DNA from: Oceanihabitans iliipiscarium | GTDB lineage: Bacteria; Bacteroidota; Bacteroidia; Flavobacteriales; Flavobacteriaceae | NCBI RefSeq assembly: GCF_042686125.1 | Contig: NZ_JBHUOV010000007.1 | Coordinates: 238,726-302,725, forward strand | Length of the DNA stretch: 64,000 nucleotides | Reading direction: 5' to 3' | Notes under the pieces: generated by a model | The model's input: only the letters and a program-made list of their open reading frames with translations | What the model was told of the DNA's origin: nothing | Databases searched by the model: none | Shown: positions 27,909-36,180 of the stretch, one piece after another | Position numbering within the stretch: the stretch's first letter is position 1 | Layout of the letters: every line of letters starts with the position of its first letter | Program-made: the position numbers and the translations under genes

Positions 27909-28862
27909 ATGTCAGACGTAGCAGCTGTAGAACAATTTGTTAGAAAATATAAAGCCTTAAGACAAGAAATTGCTAAAGTTATTGTTGGGCAAGATGATGT
28001 TGTAAACCAAATCCTAATTTCTATTTTTTCTGGTGGACATGCATTGCTTATTGGTGTTCCAGGATTAGCAAAAACATTAATGGTCAATACAATTGCTCAA
28101 AGTTTAGGTTTAGACTTTAAGCGTATTCAATTTACACCAGACCTTATGCCTAGTGATATACTAGGAAGTGAAATTTTAGACGAGAATAGACAGTTTAAGT
28201 TTATTAAAGGACCAATATTTGCTAATATTATTTTAGCAGATGAAATAAATAGAACACCACCAAAAACACAAGCCGCTTTGCTTGAAGCTATGCAAGAACG
28301 CGCTGTAACAGTTGCTGGACATCATTATAAGCTAAGTTTACCTTATTTTGTATTAGCGACACAAAACCCTATTGAGCAAGAAGGAACGTATCCTTTACCT
28401 GAAGCTCAATTAGACCGTTTTATGTTTGCTATTAACTTAGATTATCCCTCGTTTCAAGAAGAAGTACAAGTGGTTAAAACAACGACTACAGATGTACAAG
28501 TACAAGTCAATGCTTTGTTTTCTGCTGATGAGATTATTAATTTTCAACAACTTATTCGTCGTATTCCTGTTGCAGATAACGTGATAGAATATGCGGTATC
28601 TATGGTTGGGAAAACAAGACCTAATAGTGATTCTGCAATAGATTTAGTTAAGAACTATATCGATTGGGGAGCAGGTCCAAGAGCTTCACAAAACTTAATT
28701 TTAGCAGCAAAAACTCACGCTGCAATACACGGCAAATTCTCACCAGATATTGAAAATATCCAAGCTGTTGCGCCTAGTATTTTACGTCACAGAATTATTA
28801 AAAACTATAAGGCAGAAGCTGAAGGGATTTCTGAAGATCAAATTATTAAAAGCTTATTTTAA
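27909..28862 (+). CDS. MoxR-type AAA+ ATPase (second copy)
   Basis: A 317-residue AAA+ protein: Walker A GVPGLAKT, Walker B ILADEINRTPPKTQAALLEAMQE, sensor LATQNPIEQEGTYPLPEAQLDRF. It is a paralogue of the 10757-11743 gene but more like the general MoxR ATPase of Bacteroidota. It starts one base after the stop of the SurA-like gene, so it appears to be the last gene of the periplasmic-chaperone operon. No DUF58 partner follows, so its substrate may differ from that of the other copy. Confidence 0.94.
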   Translation: MSDVAAVEQFVRKYKALRQEIAKVIVGQDDVVNQILISIFSGGHALLIGVPGLAKTLMVNTIAQSLGLDFKRIQFTPDLMPSDILGSEILDENRQFKFIKGPIFANIILADEINRTPPKTQAALLEAMQERAVTVAGHHYKLSLPYFVLATQNPIEQEGTYPLPEAQLDRFMFAINLDYPSFQEEVQVVKTTTTDVQVQVNALFSADEIINFQQLIRRIPVADNVIEYAVSMVGKTRPNSDSAIDLVKNYIDWGAGPRASQNLILAAKTHAAIHGKFSPDIENIQAVAPSILRHRIIKNYKAEAEGISEDQIIKSLF

Positions 28863-29093
28863 TAATTACCCTTGTTAAATTTCACTTTAATAAGTAATCT
28901 CAGATAGCTTCTAACTTATTAAATCATCTAAAATCATTAGTTTTTTAGTTTTAAACACTTGTTAATTTATTATTTTTTTAATAAATAAATTAGTAATAGC
29001 GCAAAATATATTCATAAAAATGCTTATTTATTGAATTATGTTTAGTAATCGTTCGTTTTTATTATATATTTTTTAAAATATCGTAAAAATGTG

Positions 29094-29101
29094 TATTTTT
29101 G
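29094..29101 (+). promoter_or_regulatory. Probable -7 element for aconitase gene
   Basis: TATTTTTG, followed by CAAGAC exactly as at the PPIase promoter at 23678. The upstream TTG is replaced by a T run. The surrounding gap (28863-29145) is very AT-rich and shows no ORF or stable hairpin. Confidence 0.5.
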
Positions 29102-29145
29102 CAAGACCTAAAAAACTGTATTAATCAACCAATAAATAAATAAAT

Positions 29146-31416
29146 ATGGCATTCGACATTGATATGATAAAAAAGGTTTATGCTCAAATGGCTGAGCGTG
29201 TAGATAAAGCACGCGAAGTTGTTGGTAAACCATTAACACTTTCTGAAAAAATATTATATAATCACCTTTGGGATGGAAATCCTACTACTGCATTTGTAAG
29301 AGGAAAAGATTATGTAGATTTTGCTCCAGACCGTATAGCCTGTCAAGACGCAACTGCTCAAATGGCTTTATTACAGTTTATGCAAGCAGGAAAAGCTAAA
29401 GTAGCAGTTCCGACTACAGTACACTGTGATCACCTAATACAAGCTAAAGATGGTGCTTCTGAAGATTTAAAACACGCCAATACTGTAAGTAGTGAGGTTT
29501 TTGACTTTTTAGAATCTGTATCTAATAAATATGGTATTGGTTTCTGGAAACCAGGAGCTGGTATCATACATCAGGTGGTTCTTGAAAATTATGCTTTCCC
29601 TGGAGGAATGATGATTGGAACCGATTCACACACTGTAAATGCAGGTGGTCTAGGAATGGTAGCAATTGGTGTTGGAGGAGCAGATGCTGTAGATGTCATG
29701 GCTGGAATGGCTTGGGAACTTAAATTCCCTAAATTAATTGGCGTTAAATTAACTGGAAAAATTTCTGGTTGGACAGCGCCTAAGGATGTGATTCTAAAAG
29801 TAGCTGGTATTGTTTCTGCAAAAGGAGGTACTGGTGCTATTGTTGAATATTTTGGACCTGGAGCGACATCAATGTCATGTACAGGAAAAGGAACCATTTG
29901 TAATATGGGAGCCGAAATTGGAGCAACAACTTCTACTTTTGGTTATGATGAATCTATGGAGCGCTATTTAAGAGCTACAGAACGTGCTGATGTTGCTGAT
30001 GCCGCAAATCAAGTTAAGGAATACTTAACTGGTGATGCTGAAGTCTATGCTAATCCTGAGCAGTATTTTGATCAAGTTATTGAAATTAACTTATCTGAAT
30101 TAGGGCCTTTATTAAACGGACCATTTACGCCAGACTTATCTACACCTGTGGGAAGCAAAATGAATGAAGCTGCTACAACTAATGATTGGCCAATAAAAGT
30201 TGAATGGGGATTAATAGGTTCTTGTACGAACTCTTCTTATGAAGATTTATCAAGGGCTTCTTCAATCGCTCAACAAGCTTTAGATAAAGGATTAAAAATG
30301 AAAGCTGAATTGGGAATTAATCCTGGTTCTGAACAAGTACGCTATACAGCAGAAAGAGATGGAATTCTAGAGGTTTTCGAAAATCTAGATGCTAAAATAT
30401 TTACCAATGCTTGTGGACCTTGTATTGGTCAATGGGCTAGATATTCTGACCCAAAAAATGCACCAAAAAATAGTATTGTGCATTCTTTTAATAGAAACTT
30501 TGCTAAAAGAGCAGATGGCAATCCTAATACTCATGCCTTTGTTGCTTCTCCTGAAATTACTGCTGCTATTGCTATAGCTGGACGTTTAGACTTTAATCCT
30601 ATTACGGATAAGTTGATTAATGAAAATGGAGAAGAGGTGATGTTTGATGAGCCAACAGGATGGGAGTTACCTCCTAAAGGTTTTGAAGTAAAAGACAATG
30701 GTTATTTAGCTCCAGTTGCAGATGGAAGTGGAGTGCAAGTTACTGTAAGTCCAACTTCTGAAAGATTACAATTATTAACACCATTTGAGCCTATTGGTAA
30801 TAAAATTGAAGGTGCTAAATTGTTAATTAAGGCTTTTGGGAAATGTACAACAGACCATATTTCAATGGCTGGACCTTGGTTGCGTTTTAGAGGACATTTA
30901 GATAATATTTCTAATAACTGTTTAATCGGAGCTGTTAATGCTTTTGGTAAGAAAACAAACTTTGTTAAAAATCAATTAACTGGCGAGTATGGAGGTGTTC
31001 CTGATACAGCTAGAGCTTATAAAGCTGCTGGAGTTAGAACAGTAGTTGTTGGTGATCATAATTATGGAGAAGGGTCTTCTAGAGAGCATGCTGCAATGGA
31101 GCCAAGACATTTAGGTGTAGCTGCTGTTATTGTGAAATCTTTTGCAAGAATTCATGAAACCAACCTAAAAAAACAAGGAATGTTAGGTTTAACCTTTAGT
31201 AATGAATCTGATTATGATTTAATTCAAGAGGATGACACGTTCAACTTTGTGGATTTAAATGAGTTTGCTCCTGGAAAACCATTGACCTTAGAGGTGGTTC
31301 ACTCAGATGGAAGTAAAGATATTATCATGCTAAATCATACTTACAATCAACCGCAAATCGATTGGTATAATGAAGGTTCTGCACTAAATCTTATTAAGAA
31401 AGAGAATAATGCTTAA
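29146..31416 (+). CDS. acn: Aconitate hydratase
   Basis: A 756-residue enzyme interconverting citrate and isocitrate in the TCA cycle. It is of the mitochondrial-type aconitase. Iron-sulfur ligand regions are visible as GSCTNSSYEDL and TNACGPCIGQW; substrate motifs include GTDSHTVNAGGLGM and the C-terminal GDHNYGEGSSREHAA. Length is normal. It has its own promoter and a terminator, so it is probably monocistronic. Confidence 0.97.
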   Translation: MAFDIDMIKKVYAQMAERVDKAREVVGKPLTLSEKILYNHLWDGNPTTAFVRGKDYVDFAPDRIACQDATAQMALLQFMQAGKAKVAVPTTVHCDHLIQAKDGASEDLKHANTVSSEVFDFLESVSNKYGIGFWKPGAGIIHQVVLENYAFPGGMMIGTDSHTVNAGGLGMVAIGVGGADAVDVMAGMAWELKFPKLIGVKLTGKISGWTAPKDVILKVAGIVSAKGGTGAIVEYFGPGATSMSCTGKGTICNMGAEIGATTSTFGYDESMERYLRATERADVADAANQVKEYLTGDAEVYANPEQYFDQVIEINLSELGPLLNGPFTPDLSTPVGSKMNEAATTNDWPIKVEWGLIGSCTNSSYEDLSRASSIAQQALDKGLKMKAELGINPGSEQVRYTAERDGILEVFENLDAKIFTNACGPCIGQWARYSDPKNAPKNSIVHSFNRNFAKRADGNPNTHAFVASPEITAAIAIAGRLDFNPITDKLINENGEEVMFDEPTGWELPPKGFEVKDNGYLAPVADGSGVQVTVSPTSERLQLLTPFEPIGNKIEGAKLLIKAFGKCTTDHISMAGPWLRFRGHLDNISNNCLIGAVNAFGKKTNFVKNQLTGEYGGVPDTARAYKAAGVRTVVVGDHNYGEGSSREHAAMEPRHLGVAAVIVKSFARIHETNLKKQGMLGLTFSNESDYDLIQEDDTFNFVDLNEFAPGKPLTLEVVHSDGSKDIIMLNHTYNQPQIDWYNEGSALNLIKKENNA

Positions 31417-31440
31417 ATAGTATTAATTCAAATTAGCATT

Positions 31441-31475
31441 AAAGCTCCTGAATAATTTTAGGAGCTTTTTTTGTT
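31441..31475 (+). terminator. Terminator of aconitase gene
   Basis: Stem AAAGCTCCT/AGGAGCTTT (31441-31449 with 31460-31468), a ten-base loop and a T run. Confidence 0.9.
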
Positions 31476-31535
31476 CAATTTTGTAAGTAATATAAGTGTT
31501 AACCGACCATTTGTGAAACATGTAATATTGTAAAA

Positions 31536-32207
31536 ATGAATTCACTTTGGTTTTTCGATGATGTCAATTTGTTTAAAGTTCTGTGCCCTCACAAATTTAA
31601 ATCATATAAGCAGAATCATAACTTTGATGCTTATAAAAAAAAGGATTACATTTATTTTGTAGAAGATTCTGCAAATAAGGTATACCTTATAGAAAAAGGC
31701 AAAGTAAAAATAGGATATTATAATGAAGATGGAGATGAGGTGGTTAAAGCCATTTTAACACGCGGAGAATTATTTGGAGAAAAAGCCATTCTTGGAGCAA
31801 ATAAAAGAAATGAATTTGCACAATCTGTAGATAATGAAACGTCAATTTGTCCTATTGGTGTTGAAACCATGCATGATTTAATGCGCAACAACCAAACCTT
31901 TAGTTTTAAAATTTATAAGTTTATTGGTTTTAAATTTCAAAAGCTAGAAAGACGCTTACAGTTGCTTCTTTTTAAAGACACTAAAACGCGCTTAATTGAA
32001 TTTTTAGATCAATTGTGTGAAGAATATGGATATAATTGTAAAAAAACAGGAGATCATGTTATAAAACATCCATATACTCAAAAGGATATCGCCTCACTAA
32101 TCGGTACTTCAAGACCTACACTTAACATTCTTTTAAATGAATTAAAAGATGAAGAAATGCTTGACTTCAGTAGAAAAGAAATAAGAATTTATAAAAAAAT
32201 TGCTTAG
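31536..32207 (+). CDS. Crp/Fnr family transcriptional regulator
   Basis: A 223-residue regulator with an N-terminal cyclic-nucleotide-binding-like domain (VYLIEKGKVKIGYYNEDGDEVVKAILTRGELFGEKAI) and a C-terminal winged helix (YTQKDIASLIGTSRPTLNILLNELKDEEML). No Fnr-type cysteine cluster is visible, so oxygen sensing through an iron-sulfur cluster is unlikely. The ligand is unknown. Target genes cannot be deduced; the aconitase gene is upstream and a lipoprotein gene is downstream on the same strand. Confidence 0.93.
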   Translation: MNSLWFFDDVNLFKVLCPHKFKSYKQNHNFDAYKKKDYIYFVEDSANKVYLIEKGKVKIGYYNEDGDEVVKAILTRGELFGEKAILGANKRNEFAQSVDNETSICPIGVETMHDLMRNNQTFSFKIYKFIGFKFQKLERRLQLLLFKDTKTRLIEFLDQLCEEYGYNCKKTGDHVIKHPYTQKDIASLIGTSRPTLNILLNELKDEEMLDFSRKEIRIYKKIA

Positions 32208-32277
32208 TGTTAGACAGCTAACATTTTATGATAAGTCTGTTGTATAATTTTGGTTCATAATTATAAACTAAAATTAT

Positions 32278-33147
32278 ATGACAATGATTAAAAAAATGTT
32301 TTTAGCAATTTTGGCATTAGGAATTTTTGCCACTTCATGCAGTAGCGATGACGATAACTCTATTTCTACAACAGCAGAATTAACACTAAACTTAAATGGT
32401 TTAGAAGCTCTCGGAAATGATTATGTATACGAAGGCTGGATTATTGTTGATGGCGCACCTGTTTCAACTGGAACATTCACTAGCGTAGCAGCATCTCAAA
32501 CATTTACAGTTAATGCAGCACAATTAGCCTCAGCGACTACTTTTGTAGTATCTATAGAACCAGCAGTAGACCCAGATCCAGCTCCAGCTGACACAAAAAT
32601 ACTAGCTGGAGATTTCTCAGGCGATACAGCAAGTATAGATACAGGAATAGTTGGTGATTTTAGTAATGCAGCAGGCGCATTTTTCTTAAGAACACCAACA
32701 GATGAATCGGGAATGAATAATGGTAATGATGAAAATGGAGTTTGGTTTGGAACTCCAGGAGCACCTCCAATGCCAAATTTTGTTTTGCCAATGTTACCAG
32801 ATGGTTGGGCTTATGAAGGTTGGGTTGTAGGTGATTCAGGTCCTTTAAGCACTGGAACTTTTACAGCGTTTAATTTAGCTGATAATGCAGCGCCTTTTAG
32901 TGGTGCTTCAGCTGGACCACCAGTCCCTGGAGAAGACTTTTTTATGAATGAACCAGTAGGTGAAACCTTTCCTTTAGATATTAGAGGGCGAACTGTTGTA
33001 ATTTCTATAGAACCAGTGCCTGACGATTCTCCTGCTCCTTTTGTAATGAAACCATTAGTCGGAGTGGCAGGAGTAGATTTAGCGCCAGCGCTACATGATT
33101 TTAATCAAAACCTAATGTCTTTGCCGACAGGAAGTGTAACAAGGTAA
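32278..33147 (+). CDS. Lipoprotein with two RskA-C-like domains
   Basis: A 289-residue lipoprotein (lipobox TSC, Cys21). The body holds two related units: YEGWIIVDGAPVSTGTFT ... VVSIEPAVDPDPAP near residues 53-110, and YEGWVVGDSGPLSTGTFT ... VISIEPVPDDSPAP near 179-258. The order YEGW, STGTFT, SIEP and PAP matches the C-terminal domain of anti-sigma-K (RskA) proteins, here without a membrane anchor or anti-sigma part. The function is unknown. A -7-like TAATTTTG lies at 32245-32252. A strong terminator follows. Confidence 0.8.
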   Translation: MTMIKKMFLAILALGIFATSCSSDDDNSISTTAELTLNLNGLEALGNDYVYEGWIIVDGAPVSTGTFTSVAASQTFTVNAAQLASATTFVVSIEPAVDPDPAPADTKILAGDFSGDTASIDTGIVGDFSNAAGAFFLRTPTDESGMNNGNDENGVWFGTPGAPPMPNFVLPMLPDGWAYEGWVVGDSGPLSTGTFTAFNLADNAAPFSGASAGPPVPGEDFFMNEPVGETFPLDIRGRTVVISIEPVPDDSPAPFVMKPLVGVAGVDLAPALHDFNQNLMSLPTGSVTR

Positions 33148-33168
33148 ATGCTTATTCATCAAAATTAT

Positions 33169-33206
33169 AAAACACCGTTTTAATAAAAAATTATACGGTG
33201 TTTTTT
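33169..33206 (+). terminator. Terminator of duplicated-domain lipoprotein gene
   Basis: Stem AACACCGT/ACGGTGTT (33171-33178 with 33195-33202), extended by A/T pairs, followed by six T. Confidence 0.87.
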
Positions 33207-33229
33207 ACAGATAAGTTGTTGAAATATTG

Positions 33230-33313
33230 TGCGCACGAGAAGATTCGAACTTCCACGTCCTAATGGACACTAACCCCTCAAGCTAGCGCGTCTACCAATT
33301 CCGCCACGTGCGC
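33230..33313 (-). tRNA. tRNA-Leu(GAG)
   Basis: An 84-base class II tRNA on the minus strand. The acceptor stem GCGCACG pairs fully with CGTGCGC, the anticodon stem is CTAGC/GTTAG with loop TTGAGGG (anticodon GAG), a variable arm is present, and the T loop is TTCGAAT. The discriminator is A. The CCA tail is not encoded. No separate promoter fits, so it may depend on read-through from tRNA-Lys. Confidence 0.96.
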
Positions 33314-33335
33314 AAAAATAAAAAGCAATATAAAT

Positions 33336-33368
33336 AAAAAAAGTTAAGCTACTGCTTAACTTTTTTTT
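33336..33368 (-). terminator. Hairpin with T run between tRNA-Lys and tRNA-Leu
   Basis: Perfect stem AAGTTAAGC/GCTTAACTT (33341-33349 with 33354-33362) with a four-base loop and A/T runs on both sides. On the minus strand it follows tRNA-Lys directly and precedes tRNA-Leu, so it is either a terminator or a processing hairpin. Confidence 0.75.
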
Positions 33369-33369
33369 G

Positions 33370-33442
33370 TGACCGGGCTGGGGCTCGAACCCAGGACCCT
33401 CTCCTTAAAAGGGAGATGCTCTACCAACTGAGCTACCAGGTC
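33370..33442 (-). tRNA. tRNA-Lys(TTT)
   Basis: A 73-base tRNA on the minus strand. The anticodon stem is TCTCC/GGAGA with loop CTTTTAA (anticodon TTT), the T arm is CTGGG-TTCGAGC-CCCAG, and the D arm is standard. The acceptor strands GACCTGG and CCCGGTC pair except for a T:C mismatch at position 5:68. The CCA tail is not encoded. Confidence 0.96.
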
Positions 33443-33467
33443 ATAATTGTTTCTCTTAACGAGGGTG

Positions 33468-33497
33468 CAAATATAAAATGTTTAATTAAAAAAACAA
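33468..33497 (-). promoter_or_regulatory. Promoter of the tRNA-Lys/tRNA-Leu unit
   Basis: On the minus strand: TTG (complement of 33495-33497), a 19-base spacer, then the -7 element TATATTTG (complement of 33468-33475), 25 bp before the tRNA-Lys 5' end. Confidence 0.82.
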
Positions 33498-33573
33498 TAC
33501 TTTTTTTAGATAAATTTTTGTTTTTTTGTGAAGTACTAGCCTATGTTTTTAAGAATCAATTTATAACATAAAA

Positions 33574-34092
33574 ATGAAAATAATTCTCTTGGGATATATG
33601 ACCTCTGGAAAGTCACTAATTGGAAAAAAATTAGCACAAACTTTGGATTGTGAATTTATTGATTTGGATGAATGGATTGAAAAAAAAGAGAAACTAAAGA
33701 TTAGTGAAATATTTAAAAAACGAGGTGAAATCTATTTTAGAAAATTAGAACACGAAACCCTTAAGACTTTAGTTTTAGACACTAAAAGAAATGTGATTAG
33801 TTTAGGTGGAGGTACACCTTGTTATAGTAATAATTTAGATTTACTAATAAATAAATCAGATTTAAAAACACTCTATTTAAAAGTTTCAATGACTAATTTA
33901 GTAGACAGACTCTTTAAAGAAAAAAAGAATAGACCATTGGTTTCTCATATTAAAACAAAAGAAGAATTAACAGAGTTTGTTGGGAAGCACTTATTTGAAC
34001 GCATACCATTTTACACACAAGCAGAGTTTACAATCGATGCTGATAGAACAGAAAACGAAATCATAGAATCCATCCTCTTTAAATTATTTTAG
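33574..34092 (+). CDS. aroK: Shikimate kinase
   Basis: A 172-residue kinase phosphorylating shikimate in aromatic amino acid synthesis. The Walker A motif is GYMTSGKS near residues 7-14, the shikimate-binding DLDEWIE follows (32-38), and the GGG motif LGGGTPC is near 79. The lid carries KKNRPL. Length matches the family. No other aro gene is adjacent. It overlaps the convergent phosphoribosyltransferase gene by 9 bp. Confidence 0.95.
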   Translation: MKIILLGYMTSGKSLIGKKLAQTLDCEFIDLDEWIEKKEKLKISEIFKKRGEIYFRKLEHETLKTLVLDTKRNVISLGGGTPCYSNNLDLLINKSDLKTLYLKVSMTNLVDRLFKEKKNRPLVSHIKTKEELTEFVGKHLFERIPFYTQAEFTIDADRTENEIIESILFKLF

Positions 34093-34587
34093 AAAAGCTT
34101 CGAAGCGCTTACCTTCTAATACAACATCGATATGCTCATGTAAGGAGGTCGATAATGAAATGCCTTTGAAATCGGCTTTAACAGGATATTTTTTATGATT
34201 TCTATTGACTAATACTGCGGTTTTAAATTGTTTTAATGGGACATCCAAAAAATGCTTTACTCCATATACAAGTGTGGTTCCGCTATTTAAAACATCATCA
34301 ATTAGCACAACTGATTTATTCATGTAGTTTTCAGCCGAAATCGAAGTTTTAATAGGTTGTCTTGGATTTTTCTTATCAATTAATACTTTGCATAAAATGG
34401 GATTAATTGATGATATTTTAGAGATAATCAATTTTAATTTTTTAGCTAAAATATAACCATTACTATCTATTCCAGCTAAAACAACTTCATCTTCATTCAT
34501 ATTGCTCTCATAAATTTGAAAAGCAATGCGTCTAATTTTATGATTAATTTCTTCATGTGTTAATATGCTGTTTTCTTTGCTTTCCAT
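34084..34587 (-). CDS. PyrR-like phosphoribosyltransferase
   Basis: A 167-residue type I phosphoribosyltransferase with the PRPP motif SVVLIDDVLNSGTTLVYG near residues 92-109 and an N-terminal part like PyrR/hypoxanthine enzymes (GIDSNGYILAKKL). In flavobacteria such genes are called PyrR-like, but neither an attenuator nor a pyr gene lies nearby, so the substrate is open. Confidence 0.88.
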   Translation of the reverse strand: MESKENSILTHEEINHKIRRIAFQIYESNMNEDEVVLAGIDSNGYILAKKLKLIISKISSINPILCKVLIDKKNPRQPIKTSISAENYMNKSVVLIDDVLNSGTTLVYGVKHFLDVPLKQFKTAVLVNRNHKKYPVKADFKGISLSTSLHEHIDVVLEGKRFEAFLK

Positions 34588-34638
34588 AAGATGTAAGTGT
34601 TTTTCAATTATAAAAGAGAAAAGTTAAAAGTACTAAAT

Positions 34639-35013
34639 TTAGTTTTCATTCTCATCATGATAATCTTCAATATCTCTACGATCTTTTTTAGTTGGTCTTC
34701 CTGTTCCTTTTTTTCGATAATAATCTTTTGAATACTTAAGAATATCCTTAGCTTTAAAGGCTTCTTTTGGTGTAGTGTCTGTTCTGTAAATATCAACTAA
34801 CTTAGCACCAACTCTACTAGAAGGAATATCATTAACTTTTAAGGTGTAGTTAATTTGATCTTTTCTGACTGTAATCATATCTGTAGCATAAATTTCTCGA
34901 CTAGGTTTTACAGTATCACCATTAACTTTCACATGGCCTTTTTTACACGCATTGGTTGCAATATTTCTTGTTTTAAAATACCTAACACACCATAAATACT
35001 TGTCAACTCGCAT
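34639..35013 (-). CDS. S4-domain RNA-binding protein, Hsp15-like
   Basis: A 124-residue protein. The S4 RNA-binding domain fills residues 1-60 (MRVDKYLWCVRYFKTRNIATNACKKGHVKVNGDTVKPSREI) and the tail is basic (YYRKKGTGRPTKKDRRD). This is the Hsp15 type, which in E. coli binds 50S subunits carrying stalled nascent chains. The ATG at 35013 is chosen because the S4 domain begins at MRVDKYLW; a longer frame from 35082 adds 23 unlikely residues. Confidence 0.92.
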   Translation of the reverse strand: MRVDKYLWCVRYFKTRNIATNACKKGHVKVNGDTVKPSREIYATDMITVRKDQINYTLKVNDIPSSRVGAKLVDIYRTDTTPKEAFKAKDILKYSKDYYRKKGTGRPTKKDRRDIEDYHDENEN

Positions 35014-35097
35014 ATAATATATTGAAAAAACTACGTTAATGTTCTTGTGCAAAATTAGTTTAAAATTGTATCTTGCAAGCAAAAAAAATAAGCAATA

Positions 35098-36129
35098 ATG
35101 AAATTAAGAAAAATTACTTTAGGGATTGCAGCTTTAATGGTTACTGTTACTAGTTGTAATAAAGATGATGAAAGTACTTCAACGGTTCCTGATCGTGATA
35201 GAGCAGAAGTTTATGCCGAAGACATCGTTGAAATTGAAGAGTATTTAGAAACCCATTTCTATAATTATGAAGAATTTGATTTTGGAGATCCATATAGTTT
35301 AGCAAATGACACTTATAAGATTGTTGTAAGCGAAATACCTGAAGGTAATCCAGACAATGTAACGTCTTTAATGGATAGCCCAGAGCTAAGCTTTAAAATG
35401 GTTACAGATCCATCTGATGAAACCATAGAATACAAATTATATTACTTAACAGTAAGAGAAGGTTTAGGAAGTCACTTAAATTTTATTGATCAAGCTTTTG
35501 TGAGTTACGAAGGGACATTGTCTGATGAAACTGTTTTTGATAGTGCTGTGACTCCTGTGTCATTTAACTTAACGACTGTAGGGCTTACCTCTGGAGTGGT
35601 TACAGGTTTTAGAGAGTCACTTCTTGAGTTTAAAACATCTACAGGGTTTACAGATAATGGAGATGGTACACTTACATATCATGGTCATGGTATTGGTATG
35701 AGTTTTATACCTTCAGGTATTGGTTATTTTTCTCAACCTATTGGTGATGTTGATAGCTATACACCAATATTTTTTAAATTTAATCTTGTTGATACTGTTA
35801 TTTTAGACCATGACAATGATGGAATACCTTCATATCTTGAAGATTTAGATGGTGACAAAGATGTTTTTAGTGATGATACAGATGAAGACGTATCTCCGAA
35901 TTTTTTAGATACCAATGATGATGGTGATTCACTTTTAACTGTTGATGAAATTGAAAAAGTCGAATATATTGTAGATACAAACATTGGAGAAATGGAACCA
36001 ATACTTGCTTCTAATGAGTATGAGGTAGATAGAAGTGAAGAAGATGGAGTTATTACAATAAATACGATTATTTTAACCGATTCGAATAGTGATGGAATAC
36101 CAGATTATTTAGATGACACAATCGAATAA
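35098..36129 (+). CDS. FKBP-type PPIase lipoprotein with Ca-binding-like repeats
   Basis: A 343-residue lipoprotein (lipobox TSC, Cys20). An FKBP-like domain lies near residues 120-230 (VSYEGTLSDETVFDSAVTPVSFNL, VVTGFRESLLEF, GIGMSFIPSGIGYF). The C-terminal part has acidic DxDxDGxxD-type repeats (DHDNDGIPSYLEDLDGDKD, DTNDDGDSLLTVDE, DSNSDGIPDYLDD), as in thrombospondin type 3-like calcium-binding segments. It is likely attached to the outer membrane. It is divergent from the Hsp15-like gene and followed by a bidirectional terminator. Confidence 0.88.
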   Translation: MKLRKITLGIAALMVTVTSCNKDDESTSTVPDRDRAEVYAEDIVEIEEYLETHFYNYEEFDFGDPYSLANDTYKIVVSEIPEGNPDNVTSLMDSPELSFKMVTDPSDETIEYKLYYLTVREGLGSHLNFIDQAFVSYEGTLSDETVFDSAVTPVSFNLTTVGLTSGVVTGFRESLLEFKTSTGFTDNGDGTLTYHGHGIGMSFIPSGIGYFSQPIGDVDSYTPIFFKFNLVDTVILDHDNDGIPSYLEDLDGDKDVFSDDTDEDVSPNFLDTNDDGDSLLTVDEIEKVEYIVDTNIGEMEPILASNEYEVDRSEEDGVITINTIILTDSNSDGIPDYLDDTIE

Positions 36130-36146
36130 ACTAAATTAAAGATAAA

Positions 36147-36180
36147 TAAAAAAGCCACTTTGTAAAGTGGCTTTTTTATT
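36147..36180. terminator. Bidirectional terminator
   Basis: Stem AGCCACTTT/AAAGTGGCT (36153-36161 with 36164-36172; the innermost pairs form the loop) with an A run before and a T run after. It stops both the FKBP gene and the convergent beta-barrel gene. Confidence 0.9.

Noticed and set aside
28863..29145. Small gene or riboswitch in the gap before aconitase
   Set aside because: No ORF with a plausible start and no stable conserved hairpin was found; only the -7 element is supported.
29589..29897. 102-residue minus-strand ORF inside aconitase
   Set aside because: It is a shadow of the conserved acn reading frame; its proline-rich composition is that expected of the opposite strand.
34608..34796. 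62-residue minus-strand ORF inside the Hsp15-like gene
   Set aside because: It is an alternative frame of the well-supported S4-domain gene, with Lys/Ile-rich low-complexity sequence.
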